A stretch of DNA of 64,000 nt from contig NZ_SKBR01000004.1 of assembly GCF_013450295.1 (NCBI RefSeq), forward strand, positions 1 through 64,000, given 5' to 3'. The position numbers and the translations under genes were made by a program. This DNA is from Streptomyces sp. AJS327. Lineage in GTDB: Bacteria; Actinomycetota; Actinomycetes; Streptomycetales; Streptomycetaceae. The notes below the pieces were generated by a model. It saw nothing but the letters and a program-made list of their open reading frames with translations, made no database searches and was not told where the DNA came from. Positions 8,408 through 17,443 of the stretch are shown piece after piece (the first letter of the stretch is position 1; each line of letters starts with the position of its first letter).

Positions 8408-9127
8408 TCAGCCGTACAGCTCGACGATGACGAGGCCGGACCCGCCGTCCGCGCCGTTGAAGTCGCCGCCGTACGACAGGGCGCCGCCTGCGCCGCCGCC
8501 GTAGCCGCGCGGCGCGGTCCCCACACCTTCCGCAGCGCGGGCAAGGCCGCCGTGCCCAAGCCGGGATTCACCGCCCGCGCCTGACTGCCCGTTGGTTCCC
8601 GACAGGCGGATACCGGCACCGCCTGCACAGCCGCCGGAGGCGTACTGTCCCGTCCCGGCGAGAGGGCCGGCCGGGCCTTGCACGGCGTCCGCAGCAGTCC
8701 CCGAGGACTGCGCGGCGGTCCCACCGTCTCCACCGGAGGCGACGACGAACCCGCCGAAGGAGCTGCTGCCCCCGGCCCCGCCGTTGCCGTTGCCGGTCCC
8801 CGCAGTTCCGCCCGCGCCGACGACGATCGTCTCCACCGTCCCGAGCGCGGATGCCTCGACGACGGCCTCCGACCAGCCGCCCCCCGCGCCGCCCGGCCGG
8901 ACGATGCACTGGCTGGCCGCCGCGTCGGCGGACGCCGATCCACCGCCTGCGCCCTGCGCCTGGACGCGGATTCGGGCCAGCCAGGGGTACTCGGACTTCT
9001 CGAACTGGTAGGTGCCCGCGTCCTTGAAGTACAGGGTCATCCGGAGCCCCATCGTGCCCGGGACCAGGCACAACTCGCCGTCTTCGGTGATCCTGAAGTA
9101 GTCGCTGCACACGCACACTGATGCCAC
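8408..9127 (-). CDS. Glycine-rich minor tail protein
   Basis: The 239-residue protein has an N-terminal beta domain (SDYFRITEDGELCLVPG, LYFKDAGTYQFEKSEYPWL). A long Gly/Ala-rich region follows, typical of phage tail-tip or fibre proteins with polyglycine helices, ending in SGLVIVELYG. GTG at 9127 is preferred because GGAGG lies 5 bases upstream. The longer frame starts only with TTG at 9139. Leader repeat copy B lies 27 bases upstream. It is probably a virion tip component. Confidence 0.75.
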   Translation of the reverse strand: MASVCVCSDYFRITEDGELCLVPGTMGLRMTLYFKDAGTYQFEKSEYPWLARIRVQAQGAGGGSASADAAASQCIVRPGGAGGGWSEAVVEASALGTVETIVVGAGGTAGTGNGNGGAGGSSSFGGFVVASGGDGGTAAQSSGTAADAVQGPAGPLAGTGQYASGGCAGGAGIRLSGTNGQSGAGGESRLGHGGLARAAEGVGTAPRGYGGGAGGALSYGGDFNGADGGSGLVIVELYG

Positions 9128-9154
9128 GTCAGCCTCCAACGGCAGACTCGCGTG

Positions 9155-9175
9155 GCCCGGCCCACAACCAGCGGC
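9155..9175 (-). repeat. Late leader repeat, copy B (Gly-rich tail protein)
   Basis: The coding strand carries GCCGCTGGTTGTGGGCCGGG plus C. TACCCT, a possible -10 box inside the string ATACCCTGTC shared with copy C, lies 8 bases upstream. Confidence 0.75.
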
Positions 9176-9257
9176 ACAACGACAGGGTATCCGGCTCGAA
9201 TCAGGCCATGATCCGAACCCGTCGCGTACACCTCATGCCCAGCACTACATTTCGGCC

Positions 9258-9875
9258 ATGGACTTCCGAGCAGAAACGTTGCGCCTCACCCCGCTGGACG
9301 CCCACCGGCACCTCATCGACCGGGACTCCTTGACGCTCACCGGCAGGCAGGTCGTCCTCACGACCGGCCACAGGACCAGGCGCGAAGTAGAAGCCCGCTG
9401 GGGCGATATATGCGCCACAGGCCACCCGGCGGAGTGGGAGACGCTGCGCGTGGAGATCGACGCCGAGCGCCCCGGCGACGCTTATGGGCTGGCCGAAGTA
9501 CTGGGGGCCGTTACGCGCACCGGATTCGCTGCGGCAGAAGCGTGGGGACCGTACGACGAACAGAGCCGCAGAGGGACCTACTTCGTGGCGCTGGCCTTGG
9601 ACTTCGAGGGTCAGGGCGCCGCCACCGCCATCGACTGGAACGGCGTCGACTTCGGTGCCCGACTCTTTGACGAGGTATGGGGCATGTACGCCGAGCCCGG
9701 GTACGAGCCGAGGGACGCCGACGGACGCCGCCGACCCTTCACGCCCGTGGTGGCGCCGGAGGACGGTGCCCTGTGGGGAACCTTCGCGACAGACGCCCCA
9801 CCGCCGTCGCCGTCCACCGACGCCGTGTGGACGAGGCTGCTGGAGAACGACTGGTACCGCAACTTCGGCAATTGA
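9258..9875 (+). CDS. Hypothetical cargo protein on the opposite strand
   Basis: The 205-residue protein is read against the flow of the tail operon, from ATG at 9258. It starts MDFRAETLRLTPLDAHRHLI, is acidic, and contains ALALDFEGQGAATAIDWNGV and a C-terminal WTRLLENDWYRNFGN. I do not recognise the family. It converges on the toxin-antitoxin-like pair with about 40 bases between stops. Both together look like a cargo insertion (moron) in the tail module. Confidence 0.6.
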   Translation: MDFRAETLRLTPLDAHRHLIDRDSLTLTGRQVVLTTGHRTRREVEARWGDICATGHPAEWETLRVEIDAERPGDAYGLAEVLGAVTRTGFAAAEAWGPYDEQSRRGTYFVALALDFEGQGAATAIDWNGVDFGARLFDEVWGMYAEPGYEPRDADGRRRPFTPVVAPEDGALWGTFATDAPPPSPSTDAVWTRLLENDWYRNFGN

Positions 9876-9916
9876 CTTCGTGTGGGCGCCTGACGTTGGC
9901 GGGTTCTCGTGCCCGG

Positions 9917-10468
9917 TCAGGCGGTCGGCAACCCCAAGGCACGGAGCGTCCCGCGCGCGACGTGCGCGCCGTCGAGGGCGTCCGTGAGGCCGAGCGCGTG
10001 GTCTGCGATCACCGCCTCCTGCGGCACGTCGGGAACCGGGTCGCCGATATCCCGCAGGAAGGCGGCGACCCGGAGCCAGGAGTAGAGCAATGTCCCCTCG
10101 TCGGACTCGGGTTCGGGGAACCGCGGGTACTGGGACAGGTCAGCCACTGCCTGTGCGCTGTGTCCGCTGCGCTGAGCTACCTCGTCGAGCGTCACGAGGT
10201 CGGGCAGTGTCACGCCGACGGCACGGAGGTCGACAAGCTGGATGCGCTGTACCGCTTCGGCAATGGCGTCCAAGAGGGTGGCGGCCTCGATGTCGCAGCT
10301 CAGCTCTCGCAGCAGGGCCGGATCTGCGGGCTGCGGATGGGCGTCAGGTTCTTCGGGGGCAAGCGTGTACGAGATCGCCCCGTCCGCAAGGGCATCGCAG
10401 TGGTCGAAGGCGTCGGCCTGCTCGCGGGTGAGCGGCTTCCTGAGCAGAAGGCCGAAATTCCACTCCAC
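9917..10468 (-). CDS. Antitoxin-like protein with HTH (partner of the HicA-like gene)
   Basis: The 183-residue protein has an N-terminal domain starting MEWNFGLLLRKPLT. Its C-terminal helix-turn-helix is LVTLDEVAQRSGHSAQAVAD, followed by TLLYSWLRVAAFLRD, a MerR/AlpA-like DNA-recognition layout. Proteins of this architecture are found next to HicA-like genes in actinobacteria. The GTG at 10468 has GGGAGA upstream and lies 9 bases after the HicA-like stop. An antitoxin and autorepressor role is inferred from this pairing. Confidence 0.6.
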   Translation of the reverse strand: MEWNFGLLLRKPLTREQADAFDHCDALADGAISYTLAPEEPDAHPQPADPALLRELSCDIEAATLLDAIAEAVQRIQLVDLRAVGVTLPDLVTLDEVAQRSGHSAQAVADLSQYPRFPEPESDEGTLLYSWLRVAAFLRDIGDPVPDVPQEAVIADHALGLTDALDGAHVARGTLRALGLPTA

Positions 10469-10477
10469 GTCGTCTCC

Positions 10478-10696
10478 CTAGTGCTGGTGCTCGCGGACGA
10501 ACCGGTCGATCTTCTTCGCCTCATTGCCGGGAATCTTGGGTGTGCCGGAGACGGCGAGGCGCGCTCCGCAGGAGCAGCACACCACCCAGCCCCAGCGGTG
10601 ACCATTCTTGTCCGGCGCGACGGTGCAGCCTGCCCGCTTGGCTCGGTCGAGCGCGCTCGCGACATCCGAATTCTGGTGCCGACCCTTGGAAACCAC
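10478..10696 (-). CDS. HicA-like toxin candidate
   Basis: The 72-residue protein contains ALDRAKRAGCTVAPDKNGHRWGWVVCC and ends NEAKKIDRFVREHQH. This matches a small actinobacterial HicA-like family with the GHxWG core and a nearby cysteine pair (residues 40-43). HicA proteins are double-stranded-RNA-binding-fold ribonucleases. A possible -10 (TACGGT) lies only about 6 bases before the GTG at 10696, so the transcript may be leaderless. It precedes the HTH partner in one operon. Toxin activity is inferred. Confidence 0.55.
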   Translation of the reverse strand: MVSKGRHQNSDVASALDRAKRAGCTVAPDKNGHRWGWVVCCSCGARLAVSGTPKIPGNEAKKIDRFVREHQH

Positions 10697-10760
10697 GCAC
10701 CGACCGTACCGGCGTCTCTGATCACAACAATGGGATCAGGTCACCGCTGCTGATGCGGCA

Positions 10761-11189
10761 TCAGCCAGTCGCTTCCGTGACAATCACGTGCACCGACGAG
10801 CCCGGGGCGCGGCGAGCGTCGGTGCCTCTGAGGACGCTCACGTACGCGTGGCTGGATGTCACCTCGTCCACGACGGCGACCGCCGACGCCGACCCGATCA
10901 CCGAGGCCACCACCACGGGTGAGGCGAAAGGCCGGGGGAATTCCACCTGCACCCCGCCGTCCTCGCCGGTGACGAGGGTAAACGCCGCCACGCCCCAGGG
11001 CGTCGGAGGCTTCGGCGCCGTCTGGACCGGCACGGGCTCGGGCTCGGTAGGCTGTTCGTCGGGCTCGGTGCGGGCAGCCGGGCGGGCTCGCCGCGTCGTC
11101 GTACGGGTCCGCCGGTCGATGTCCCGCAGAATGCTCCCCATCGGGTTGCCCGGCACCCGGCGGGCCATCCCTCCTCGTAGCGCCATCAC
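10761..11189 (-). CDS. Minor tail protein
   Basis: The 142-residue protein has a basic N-terminus rich in Arg/Thr, a Pro/Glu linker (TEPEPVPVQTAPKPPTP) and a C-terminal beta domain (SPVVVASVIGSASAVAVVDE, HAYVSVLRG). That organisation is common in tail-fibre-tip proteins. The GTG at 11189 overlaps the stop of the gene at 11186 (GTGATG), so it is coupled to the tail operon. The TA-like cargo begins 64 bases downstream, which suggests the operon was interrupted here. Confidence 0.6.
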   Translation of the reverse strand: MMALRGGMARRVPGNPMGSILRDIDRRTRTTTRRARPAARTEPDEQPTEPEPVPVQTAPKPPTPWGVAAFTLVTGEDGGVQVEFPRPFASPVVVASVIGSASAVAVVDEVTSSHAYVSVLRGTDARRAPGSSVHVIVTEATG

Positions 11190-12250
11190 ACAGCTCCGAA
11201 CGTCTTGTCAGTGGTGCTCTCTGCTCCCGTCGCTGCCACCTGCACTTGCACGCTTTCGCTGCCGGGCGTCGACTCCGTGCCGCCGTTCTCTGTGACCTTC
11301 AGCCCAGTGATCTTCAGCCGTTGGGAGATAGGCCGACAGGTAGCCTGGGTGAAGATGTCCAGGCACCAGCCGGGCACGAGCGTCGGCACGCTGACGGCAG
11401 CCTCCGGCGCGATCGTGACCTGCTGGGTGTCGATGAACACCGGCACGGGCAGCGAACTGCGCAGCCGGGACCGCGCGGCGTCCGTGGCCGCGAGGGTGGT
11501 GGTGATCGAGGTCTGCTCGACGTACCGCTCCAGCAGGCCGTAGTACGCGTCGGTACCCCCGGCTTCGCCCATCACGTCGCCATCCTCGTCCCCGGCGACG
11601 ACCCAGCGGGAGGCGAGCGCGGTGCCGTCCTCGGCGACGATGAGCCCTTCGGGCATATCCGCGTCCGTGAGCGCTCCGACCGTGCTCATGTGCGTCTCCG
11701 GCAGCAGAATGATCCGGGAACCGACCGCGGTGTAGTCGAGACCGCCCTCCGCGAGGTCGCGCAGATGGTCGCCGGTCTGCCCGATGCCGCGACGGTACGA
11801 CCGTCCTCCGCGTACTCGAGTACGGCCGATCGTCTCGACGCTGTGCCCGGGGTCATCCGGGGCGAACCCGTCCTGGATCAGCCACGCGGCGATGTCGGCC
11901 AGGTCCGCCTCGCCGAAGGTCACGGTGTCGTGCGGCACCCGGCGGTCCAGGATGGCCAGGATGTCGCCGGCCCAGATCTCGATCTGGCCGCGTGACCATT
12001 CCACTTGGAGGATGGGGCCGGACCATACCGGCTGCCGGTCCCGCCAGACGTTGAGGTAGTGCCGCCACGCGCGGACCTGCCCGAGGCGTTCGCAGCAGTC
12101 TCCTTCCGGGACGGCGACGACCCGGGCGGTGCTGGTGTCGTCCAGCGCCCGCGTCCACTCGATCTCGGTGAGGATCTGCACGGGGCTGACTGTGGACCCG
12201 CTTCGGTCGGTGATTGATGCGGTGTGCGTGCCGCAGCCCGCAACGGCCAT
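11186..12250 (-). CDS. Minor tail protein (Gp37/tail-hub-like)
   Basis: The 354-residue protein shows the layout of siphovirus Gp37-like or tail-associated hub proteins. An N-terminal beta domain (ILTEIEWTRALDDTSTARVV, YLNVWRDRQPVWSGPILQVE) is followed by IEIWAGDILAILDRRVPHD and a C-terminal region with ITGLKVTENGG. It follows the distal-tail-like gene, the usual place for the hub protein. ATG at 12250 has GGGGTCC upstream. Leader repeat copy C lies 25 bases upstream. Confidence 0.75.
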   Translation of the reverse strand: MAVAGCGTHTASITDRSGSTVSPVQILTEIEWTRALDDTSTARVVAVPEGDCCERLGQVRAWRHYLNVWRDRQPVWSGPILQVEWSRGQIEIWAGDILAILDRRVPHDTVTFGEADLADIAAWLIQDGFAPDDPGHSVETIGRTRVRGGRSYRRGIGQTGDHLRDLAEGGLDYTAVGSRIILLPETHMSTVGALTDADMPEGLIVAEDGTALASRWVVAGDEDGDVMGEAGGTDAYYGLLERYVEQTSITTTLAATDAARSRLRSSLPVPVFIDTQQVTIAPEAAVSVPTLVPGWCLDIFTQATCRPISQRLKITGLKVTENGGTESTPGSESVQVQVAATGAESTTDKTFGAV

Positions 12251-12275
12251 GCCGGACCCCTCATGTCGAGAAGGT

Positions 12276-12296
12276 GCCCGGCCCACAACCAGCGGC
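12276..12296 (-). repeat. Late leader repeat, copy C (tail hub gene)
   Basis: The coding strand reads GCCGCTGGTTGTGGGCCGGG plus C. ATACCCTGTC with the possible -10 TACCCT lies 6 bases upstream. Confidence 0.75.
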
Positions 12297-12315
12297 GAGG
12301 ACAGGGTATCGGCGG

Positions 12316-13746
12316 TCAGTAGCCCCGGCCGGAGACGTCGAAGCTGATGCTCGCCAGGTCCGACGGCGGGTTCATGATGTCCGTCTCGACGGACAGGCAG
12401 AGCGTTCCGCAGGTGAACGCCTCGAAGGTGGGCGGGGCGCCGTCGATGCCGTACACGTCTCGGGAGGTCTCGCAGTAGGCGCCGCACTGGGTCGTGGACC
12501 GTCCGGTCTGGCCGTCGAGCATGACGGCGCCCCCGGCCGGGACGAACGCGACGTGGTACTGGCTGTGCGGGTTGCAGCGCTGGAACTCGGCAACCTCCTC
12601 GCAGGTCAACTCCTCTCCTCCGAGGGGGCGTTCGTAGAAGGTGAGCGTCACGTTCCGCAGGTCCGTACTGCCGGCGCGGACCGTGATCATCGGCACGTCC
12701 TGCGACCAGGCCGGCCGGTCGGTGAGGTCGATCTCGTACACCTCGCGCTCCACGGCCAGGGGCAGGCAGTAGCAGGTGTCCAGCGTGGTCGGGGTGGGCG
12801 GCGCCGGCATCGAGCACAGCGGGTCGGAGCACCGGCTGAGCGGGTCTACGCACGCGGCGAAGCGGCAGGTGTTCGGGCAGGTCTCCCGCTCGGCATCGGT
12901 GACGGGCCAGGCCAAGGCACAGGTCGCGTCCTCGACGACGGCCGCCGCGATGTTGCGCGGCGAGCACTCGGCGTCGGTCACCTCCACGCACCAGACCGGC
13001 GGAGGCGCCCCGTGCACGCACCACGTCACGCAGGTATCCGAGTCGTCCCGGGGCAGAGGGACGTCCAGGACAGGTGTCGGGTCCGTCCACAACCAGGGGG
13101 TTGCGGCGACGAGGATGATCTCGACGGTGATGACGTCGGCGCCGATCGAGCACTCGCCGACGGTGCAGCCCGTGCCATGCCGGGCGGTGATCGTCGGCCC
13201 CTGGGTGAGCGCCACGCGCCGTACGGTGCGCAGGTGCCGCGCCCGGAAGACCTCCGGGTCCTCGTCCTCGCCCGGACAGCAGTTGAACACCTCCATGCAG
13301 TCGCCGTCGCACCCGGACCCGGCGCACCCGGCCATCGCTTCGCCGAGCCAGTGCAGGCCGTACTCGACGGCGCAGCAGGTCGCGCCGAGGAGGATGCCGG
13401 TGATGGTGATGGTCCGCGGCATCACCTGGGCGGGGCCGAGCGCGGCGCCTCCGGCCACGGCGCTCGTCGTGGCACGCCGCATCGGGTAGTCGTCGAGCCC
13501 GTCGATGGTCAGGATGCGGAAGCCCGCGAAGTCAGCGGACTCGGGCACGTCCGGGTCGTACCAGGGCGCGGCGTCCTCCTCCGGGGTGCTGTACGGCTCG
13601 TCGCCCAGCACCTCCGCGGTGAGCGTCGGGCAGTGGCACACGCCGGGGTCAGCGAGCGGCGAACCGACGGTGTCCAGGTACGTCATCAGCCGCGCGCTGT
13701 TGGTGATCTCGACGCCGCCGAGCGTCAGGTAGTCCTCGATCGCCAT
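12316..13746 (-). CDS. Distal-tail-like minor tail protein, cysteine-rich
   Basis: The 476-residue protein starts AIEDYLTLGGVEITNSARL and contains RTITITGILLGATCCAVEYG, resembling distal tail (Dit-like) proteins placed right after the tape measure. A long middle section holds many cysteines (for example CMEVFNCCPGEDED, CVTWCVHG, CPNTCRFAAC), as in cysteine-rich structural proteins of related Streptomyces phages. The start is 3 bases after the tape measure stop. It probably joins the tail tube to the tip. Confidence 0.75.
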   Translation of the reverse strand: MAIEDYLTLGGVEITNSARLMTYLDTVGSPLADPGVCHCPTLTAEVLGDEPYSTPEEDAAPWYDPDVPESADFAGFRILTIDGLDDYPMRRATTSAVAGGAALGPAQVMPRTITITGILLGATCCAVEYGLHWLGEAMAGCAGSGCDGDCMEVFNCCPGEDEDPEVFRARHLRTVRRVALTQGPTITARHGTGCTVGECSIGADVITVEIILVAATPWLWTDPTPVLDVPLPRDDSDTCVTWCVHGAPPPVWCVEVTDAECSPRNIAAAVVEDATCALAWPVTDAERETCPNTCRFAACVDPLSRCSDPLCSMPAPPTPTTLDTCYCLPLAVEREVYEIDLTDRPAWSQDVPMITVRAGSTDLRNVTLTFYERPLGGEELTCEEVAEFQRCNPHSQYHVAFVPAGGAVMLDGQTGRSTTQCGAYCETSRDVYGIDGAPPTFEAFTCGTLCLSVETDIMNPPSDLASISFDVSGRGY

Positions 13747-13748
13747 CG

Positions 13749-16700
13749 TCAGATCACTCCAGCCGCCAGGGCGAGACGGGACGCGACGCGGTGCGCGGTC
13801 GTACGGCCGTCGCCTGCTTCGTAGATGTGGAACACCGGCCCCTGCCGGACGGGAGCGGGCGCCCCCGCGTTGTCGGCGCCGCTCGGCGACATGGCCGAGA
13901 GCATGTCGACCAGCCCGGACTGCTCGGCCAGTTGCCGCGCCCGGGCGGGCCGGGTCAGCGGGATGATGACCTCCGGCCCGGCCTCGCCGACCAGGCCGAC
14001 GACCGGGGAGCGCACGATCCCGCCGTCCGCGAACGGCAGCACCTTCCGGACCGCCGACGGCAACCCGCTCTTGATCTTGCTGACGATCCTGCCACCGATG
14101 TTCCCGAGCGACGAGACGATCCGGCCGGGCAGCGACGAGAACAGGCTCACGATCGACGAGATCAGCGAGGAGACCGCGCGCCGGGCCGCGCCGACAGCCG
14201 ACCGGAAGACACCGGCGATCCGGCTGCCGAGCCCGGACAGCGCGGACACGATCCGGCTCGGCAGCGACGAGAAGAACGAGGCGACCGACGAGCCAAAGCT
14301 ACGGGCGGCGGCCAGCGCCGACGAGCCGGCCGACCGGAACAGGGAGCTGATACGGCCGGGCAGCGCGGCCAGCGCGGAGCCGATCCGGCCGGGCAAGGCC
14401 GCGAAGAAGGACACCGCGCTGCTGATGAACGAGGAGATCGCCGACCGGGCGGCGGACACCGCGCGGGAGAAGGCCCCGGCGATGGCCGAGCCGAGCGACG
14501 CCAGCGCGGAGACGATCTTGCCGGGCAGGGAGGTGAACAGCCAGATCACCGCTGCGAGCGCGGTGAGCAGGGCGATCCCGACCGCCGCGACCGCGTTGAC
14601 GAACAGGTCGACCAGCAAGTCGGGCAACGCGGCCAGGGCGGCGCCGATCCTGCCAGGCAGGCTGGTGAAGAACCCGACCACCGCCGTGAACGCGGTGGAG
14701 ATCCACGTTCCGATCGTCGTCACCAGGTTGGTGAAGAACGTGGAGACGGTCGTGCCGAGCGTCGTCAGCGCCGTCACGATCGTCGTCGGCAGGTTCGTGA
14801 TGAACGTCAGGACCGACGACAGGCTGGTGATCAGCCAGGTCAGGACCGAGACGATGCCCTGGATGATCGGGACGACCGCGTTGATGGTCAGCCAGGAGGC
14901 GAACCCGGCGGCGAGCTGGAGGACCGGGGCGAGGAGCTGGATCGCGAGGACGACCAGCGGAGCCAGCGCCTCGACCAGCCCGGCGATCGGCGGCAGGATC
15001 GGCAGGAGCGCCTGGAGGATCGCGTTGAACGCGGCGATGATCGGCGGCAGCACCGGCAGCAGGGCGTTCGCGAACGCCGTGTACACCGGCACCAGCGCGG
15101 CGGCGATCCGCACTAGGACCCCGGCCAGGGGCGTCAGGACCGGCGCGAGGGCCTGGAAGACCTGCGCGATGGCCTGCCCGACGCCGGCGGCGAGCGGAGC
15201 CATGGCCTGCGCCAGCATCGTGAACGCCTGCCCGATCTGCGGCAGGACCGGCATCAGCGCGCCGACGAGCGCCTGGATGATCGGCTGGAACAGCGTCGCC
15301 AGGTTCGACAGGACCGGCGCGAGCATCCCGGCGACGACCGCGACGATCTGCCCGACCAGCGGCAGCAGCGGCGCCAGCGCCGAGAGGGCCTGGCCGATCG
15401 CCGCGCCGAGCGGTTCGAGCGCCGGGGCGATGATGCCGAGCCCTTCGGCGAGGGCCTGCCCGATCGTCGCCAGCGACGGGGCGATGGCCGCGAGCGCCGG
15501 ACCCAGCCCGTTGATCAGGTTGACCAGGGCGGGGCCGAGCGCCGTGAAGATCGGTGTCAGCGCCGGAGCGATAGCGCCGATCTGCGTGACCAGCGCCGCG
15601 AGGATCGGCCCGAGCTGCGCCGCGATCGTGCCGACCGTGCGGAACAGGTTGCCGATGGCCTCCTGCCCCTGCGCCGAGTTGACGAACTCCCGGAACGAGG
15701 CGGTGATCGTCTGGAGGTTGTTCAGCAGCCCGCCACCGGCCTCGTTCCCGGCGCGGAACAACCCGGCCAGGATCGAGCCGACGTTCGCGGCGATGGCGCC
15801 GAGCTGCTGGAAGACGCCGACGGCCTCCCGCACCCACGCGACGGCCTGCCCGCTCTCCGCGATGCGGGACAGGAACTCGCCGAACCGTACGGCGGCGTTC
15901 CCGATGGACTGCCCGAGCTGCGTGCCGAACGCCTGCGCGACGGCGGCGGCGACGTCGAGGAAGCCCTGCGCGAGCGGCCGTACGCCCTGGGCGAGCCCGT
16001 CGACGGCGGCCTTCGTGCCGCCGATGACGGTCTGGATCTGGGAGAACGCGGCCTGCGTCGACAGGAACCGCAAGCCCTCCGACGCGGCCCGGCCGAACCC
16101 GGCGGCGATGTCCTCCAGGCCCTTGCCGAGCGGCAGGAGGTTCTTGATCGCCCCGCTGACCTGCGAAGCGAACTGCTCGAAGAACGACTGCTGGACGGCC
16201 TGCTGGACCTCTTTGAGCTGCGGCACCAGCTCCTTGACCGCCCCGACGGCCGTCCGCGCGGCCGGGGCCAGGCCCTCGATCGCCTCAGCGTACTTCTCGG
16301 CGTCCCCGGAGAACGCGGCCTCCAGGGCGTCGCCGACGCCGACGACAGCCAGGCGCAGCGTGCCGAGCGCGATCTGCGCCCCGGCGATGGCCGCGGGGAA
16401 CGCGGCGACGATCCCGGCCGCGGGGGCGAGCGCGGCGACCAGCCCGCCGATGGAGGAAGCCGCCCCGGCGGCGGCGATGCCGATGGCGCCGAAGGCGAGG
16501 AGGCCGCGCAAGGCGCCGCCGACCCGGCCGGCGACCCCGCCAAGCGCGCCCAGCGACCGGGTCAGCCGGTCGGTGTCGACGTGCGCGTTGACCGTGACGT
16601 CGGGCGGCCGGTGCGCCCGGATACGGGCGTCGAAGTCCCCGAAGTCCGGGACGACCCGGACCGGGACCTGGAGACCGGCGAGGCGGGCGCGGACCGTCTC

Positions 16701-16994
16701 GACAAACCCGGTCAGGTCCGGCTCGACCGAGATGTTGATGCTGCTGAGGTTGCGCAGCCCCGTCAGCAGCGCGGCGTCGAACCGCCGCAGGTCCGGCTCG
16801 ACGCGGACGGTGACCGCCGCCGCGTTCAGTCCGCGCTGGATGTTCCGGCGGATCTGGACGCCGATGTTGCGGGTGCCCCGATCCAGCGTGTTCTGGATGC
16901 GGTTGGCGGTCCGCCGTGAGTCCTGCGCGGTGTCCTCGTCGTCGAGGACGATCGTGATCCGCGCGGACCCGTAGTCGATGTCCTCGCCGGCCAC
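13749..16994 (-). CDS. Tail tape measure protein
   Basis: The 1081-residue protein is Ala/Leu-rich with long helical hydrophobic repeats (AALAPAAGIVAAFPAAIAG and many AxxPxLxxIxxA units). Later come FFSSLPGRI-type repeats and the common C-terminal tape-measure signature FADGGIVRSPVVGLVGEAGP followed by EVIIPL. It sits downstream of the frameshifted tail assembly chaperones, as in most siphoviruses. GTG at 16994 is the start. Leader repeat copy D is 26 bases upstream. Its length sets tail length. Confidence 0.95.
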   Translation of the reverse strand: MAGEDIDYGSARITIVLDDEDTAQDSRRTANRIQNTLDRGTRNIGVQIRRNIQRGLNAAAVTVRVEPDLRRFDAALLTGLRNLSSINISVEPDLTGFVETVRARLAGLQVPVRVVPDFGDFDARIRAHRPPDVTVNAHVDTDRLTRSLGALGGVAGRVGGALRGLLAFGAIGIAAAGAASSIGGLVAALAPAAGIVAAFPAAIAGAQIALGTLRLAVVGVGDALEAAFSGDAEKYAEAIEGLAPAARTAVGAVKELVPQLKEVQQAVQQSFFEQFASQVSGAIKNLLPLGKGLEDIAAGFGRAASEGLRFLSTQAAFSQIQTVIGGTKAAVDGLAQGVRPLAQGFLDVAAAVAQAFGTQLGQSIGNAAVRFGEFLSRIAESGQAVAWVREAVGVFQQLGAIAANVGSILAGLFRAGNEAGGGLLNNLQTITASFREFVNSAQGQEAIGNLFRTVGTIAAQLGPILAALVTQIGAIAPALTPIFTALGPALVNLINGLGPALAAIAPSLATIGQALAEGLGIIAPALEPLGAAIGQALSALAPLLPLVGQIVAVVAGMLAPVLSNLATLFQPIIQALVGALMPVLPQIGQAFTMLAQAMAPLAAGVGQAIAQVFQALAPVLTPLAGVLVRIAAALVPVYTAFANALLPVLPPIIAAFNAILQALLPILPPIAGLVEALAPLVVLAIQLLAPVLQLAAGFASWLTINAVVPIIQGIVSVLTWLITSLSSVLTFITNLPTTIVTALTTLGTTVSTFFTNLVTTIGTWISTAFTAVVGFFTSLPGRIGAALAALPDLLVDLFVNAVAAVGIALLTALAAVIWLFTSLPGKIVSALASLGSAIAGAFSRAVSAARSAISSFISSAVSFFAALPGRIGSALAALPGRISSLFRSAGSSALAAARSFGSSVASFFSSLPSRIVSALSGLGSRIAGVFRSAVGAARRAVSSLISSIVSLFSSLPGRIVSSLGNIGGRIVSKIKSGLPSAVRKVLPFADGGIVRSPVVGLVGEAGPEVIIPLTRPARARQLAEQSGLVDMLSAMSPSGADNAGAPAPVRQGPVFHIYEAGDGRTTAHRVASRLALAAGVI

Positions 16995-17020
16995 CGGGCA
17001 CCCCTCGCGTGAAGGAAGGT

Positions 17021-17041
17021 GCCCGGCCCAGAACCAGCGGC
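17021..17041 (-). repeat. Late leader repeat, copy D (tape measure)
   Basis: The coding strand reads GCCGCTGGTTCTGGGCCGGG plus C. No -10 box is close upstream; TAACCT occurs about 50 bases further away. Confidence 0.7.
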
Positions 17042-17102
17042 GTACGCGCTGCGCAGGGGCCGCTGATAGGGCCGCCCGGGGCGCGTGTTCCCAGGTTAGC
17101 CG

Positions 17103-17443
17103 TTAGCCACGGGCGCCCAGCCGCGCGTCTTCGGCGGCGAGCTGCGCGGCGAGGGACTGGGCCTGAGCCCGGTCCATGCCCATGCCGGGAGGCCGTCGGC
17201 GGCGTCGGCCGCGCCCGCGCTCACTCGGCGGGGGCGCGTACAGCTTGGCCCGGTTCCGCTGCCGCTCGGCGTCGTCCTCGGCTGCGGCGTCCATCGCCGC
17301 CTCCGAGGCGTTGAGCATGGTCGTCAGCGTCCACGCGCGCGGGTCGACGCCTTGGAGGGCGAGACCGCCCTCCCACGAGTCCCAGGAGGAGGCGATGCTG
17401 TTGCAGAGCCTCCAGACAACCCAGTAGGGCGCTGGCCGCCCCC
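17103..17443 (-). CDS. Tail assembly chaperone, frameshifted extension
   Basis: This frame has no start of its own at the boundary but encodes PYWVVWRLCNSIASSWDSWE followed by an acidic/basic helical tail ending AAQLAAEDARLGARG. It overlaps the 3' part of the chaperone gene in the -1 frame, the classical G/GT arrangement upstream of the tape measure. A slip at the GGGGGC run at 17438-17443 would fuse it to the first protein. The extended form would be about 255 residues. The frameshift is predicted, not shown. Confidence 0.7.

Noticed and set aside
12214..13824. 536-codon plus-strand frame opposite the distal tail gene
   Set aside because: Its composition is typical of antisense frames and the opposite strand encodes a clear tail protein in proper order.
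13825..16974. 1049-codon plus-strand frame opposite the tape measure
   Set aside because: It is the antisense of the repetitive tape-measure sequence; its internal repeats only mirror those of the real gene.
13749..16994. Repeats within the tape measure as a mobile or CRISPR element
   Set aside because: They are protein-level helical repeats normal for tape measure proteins.
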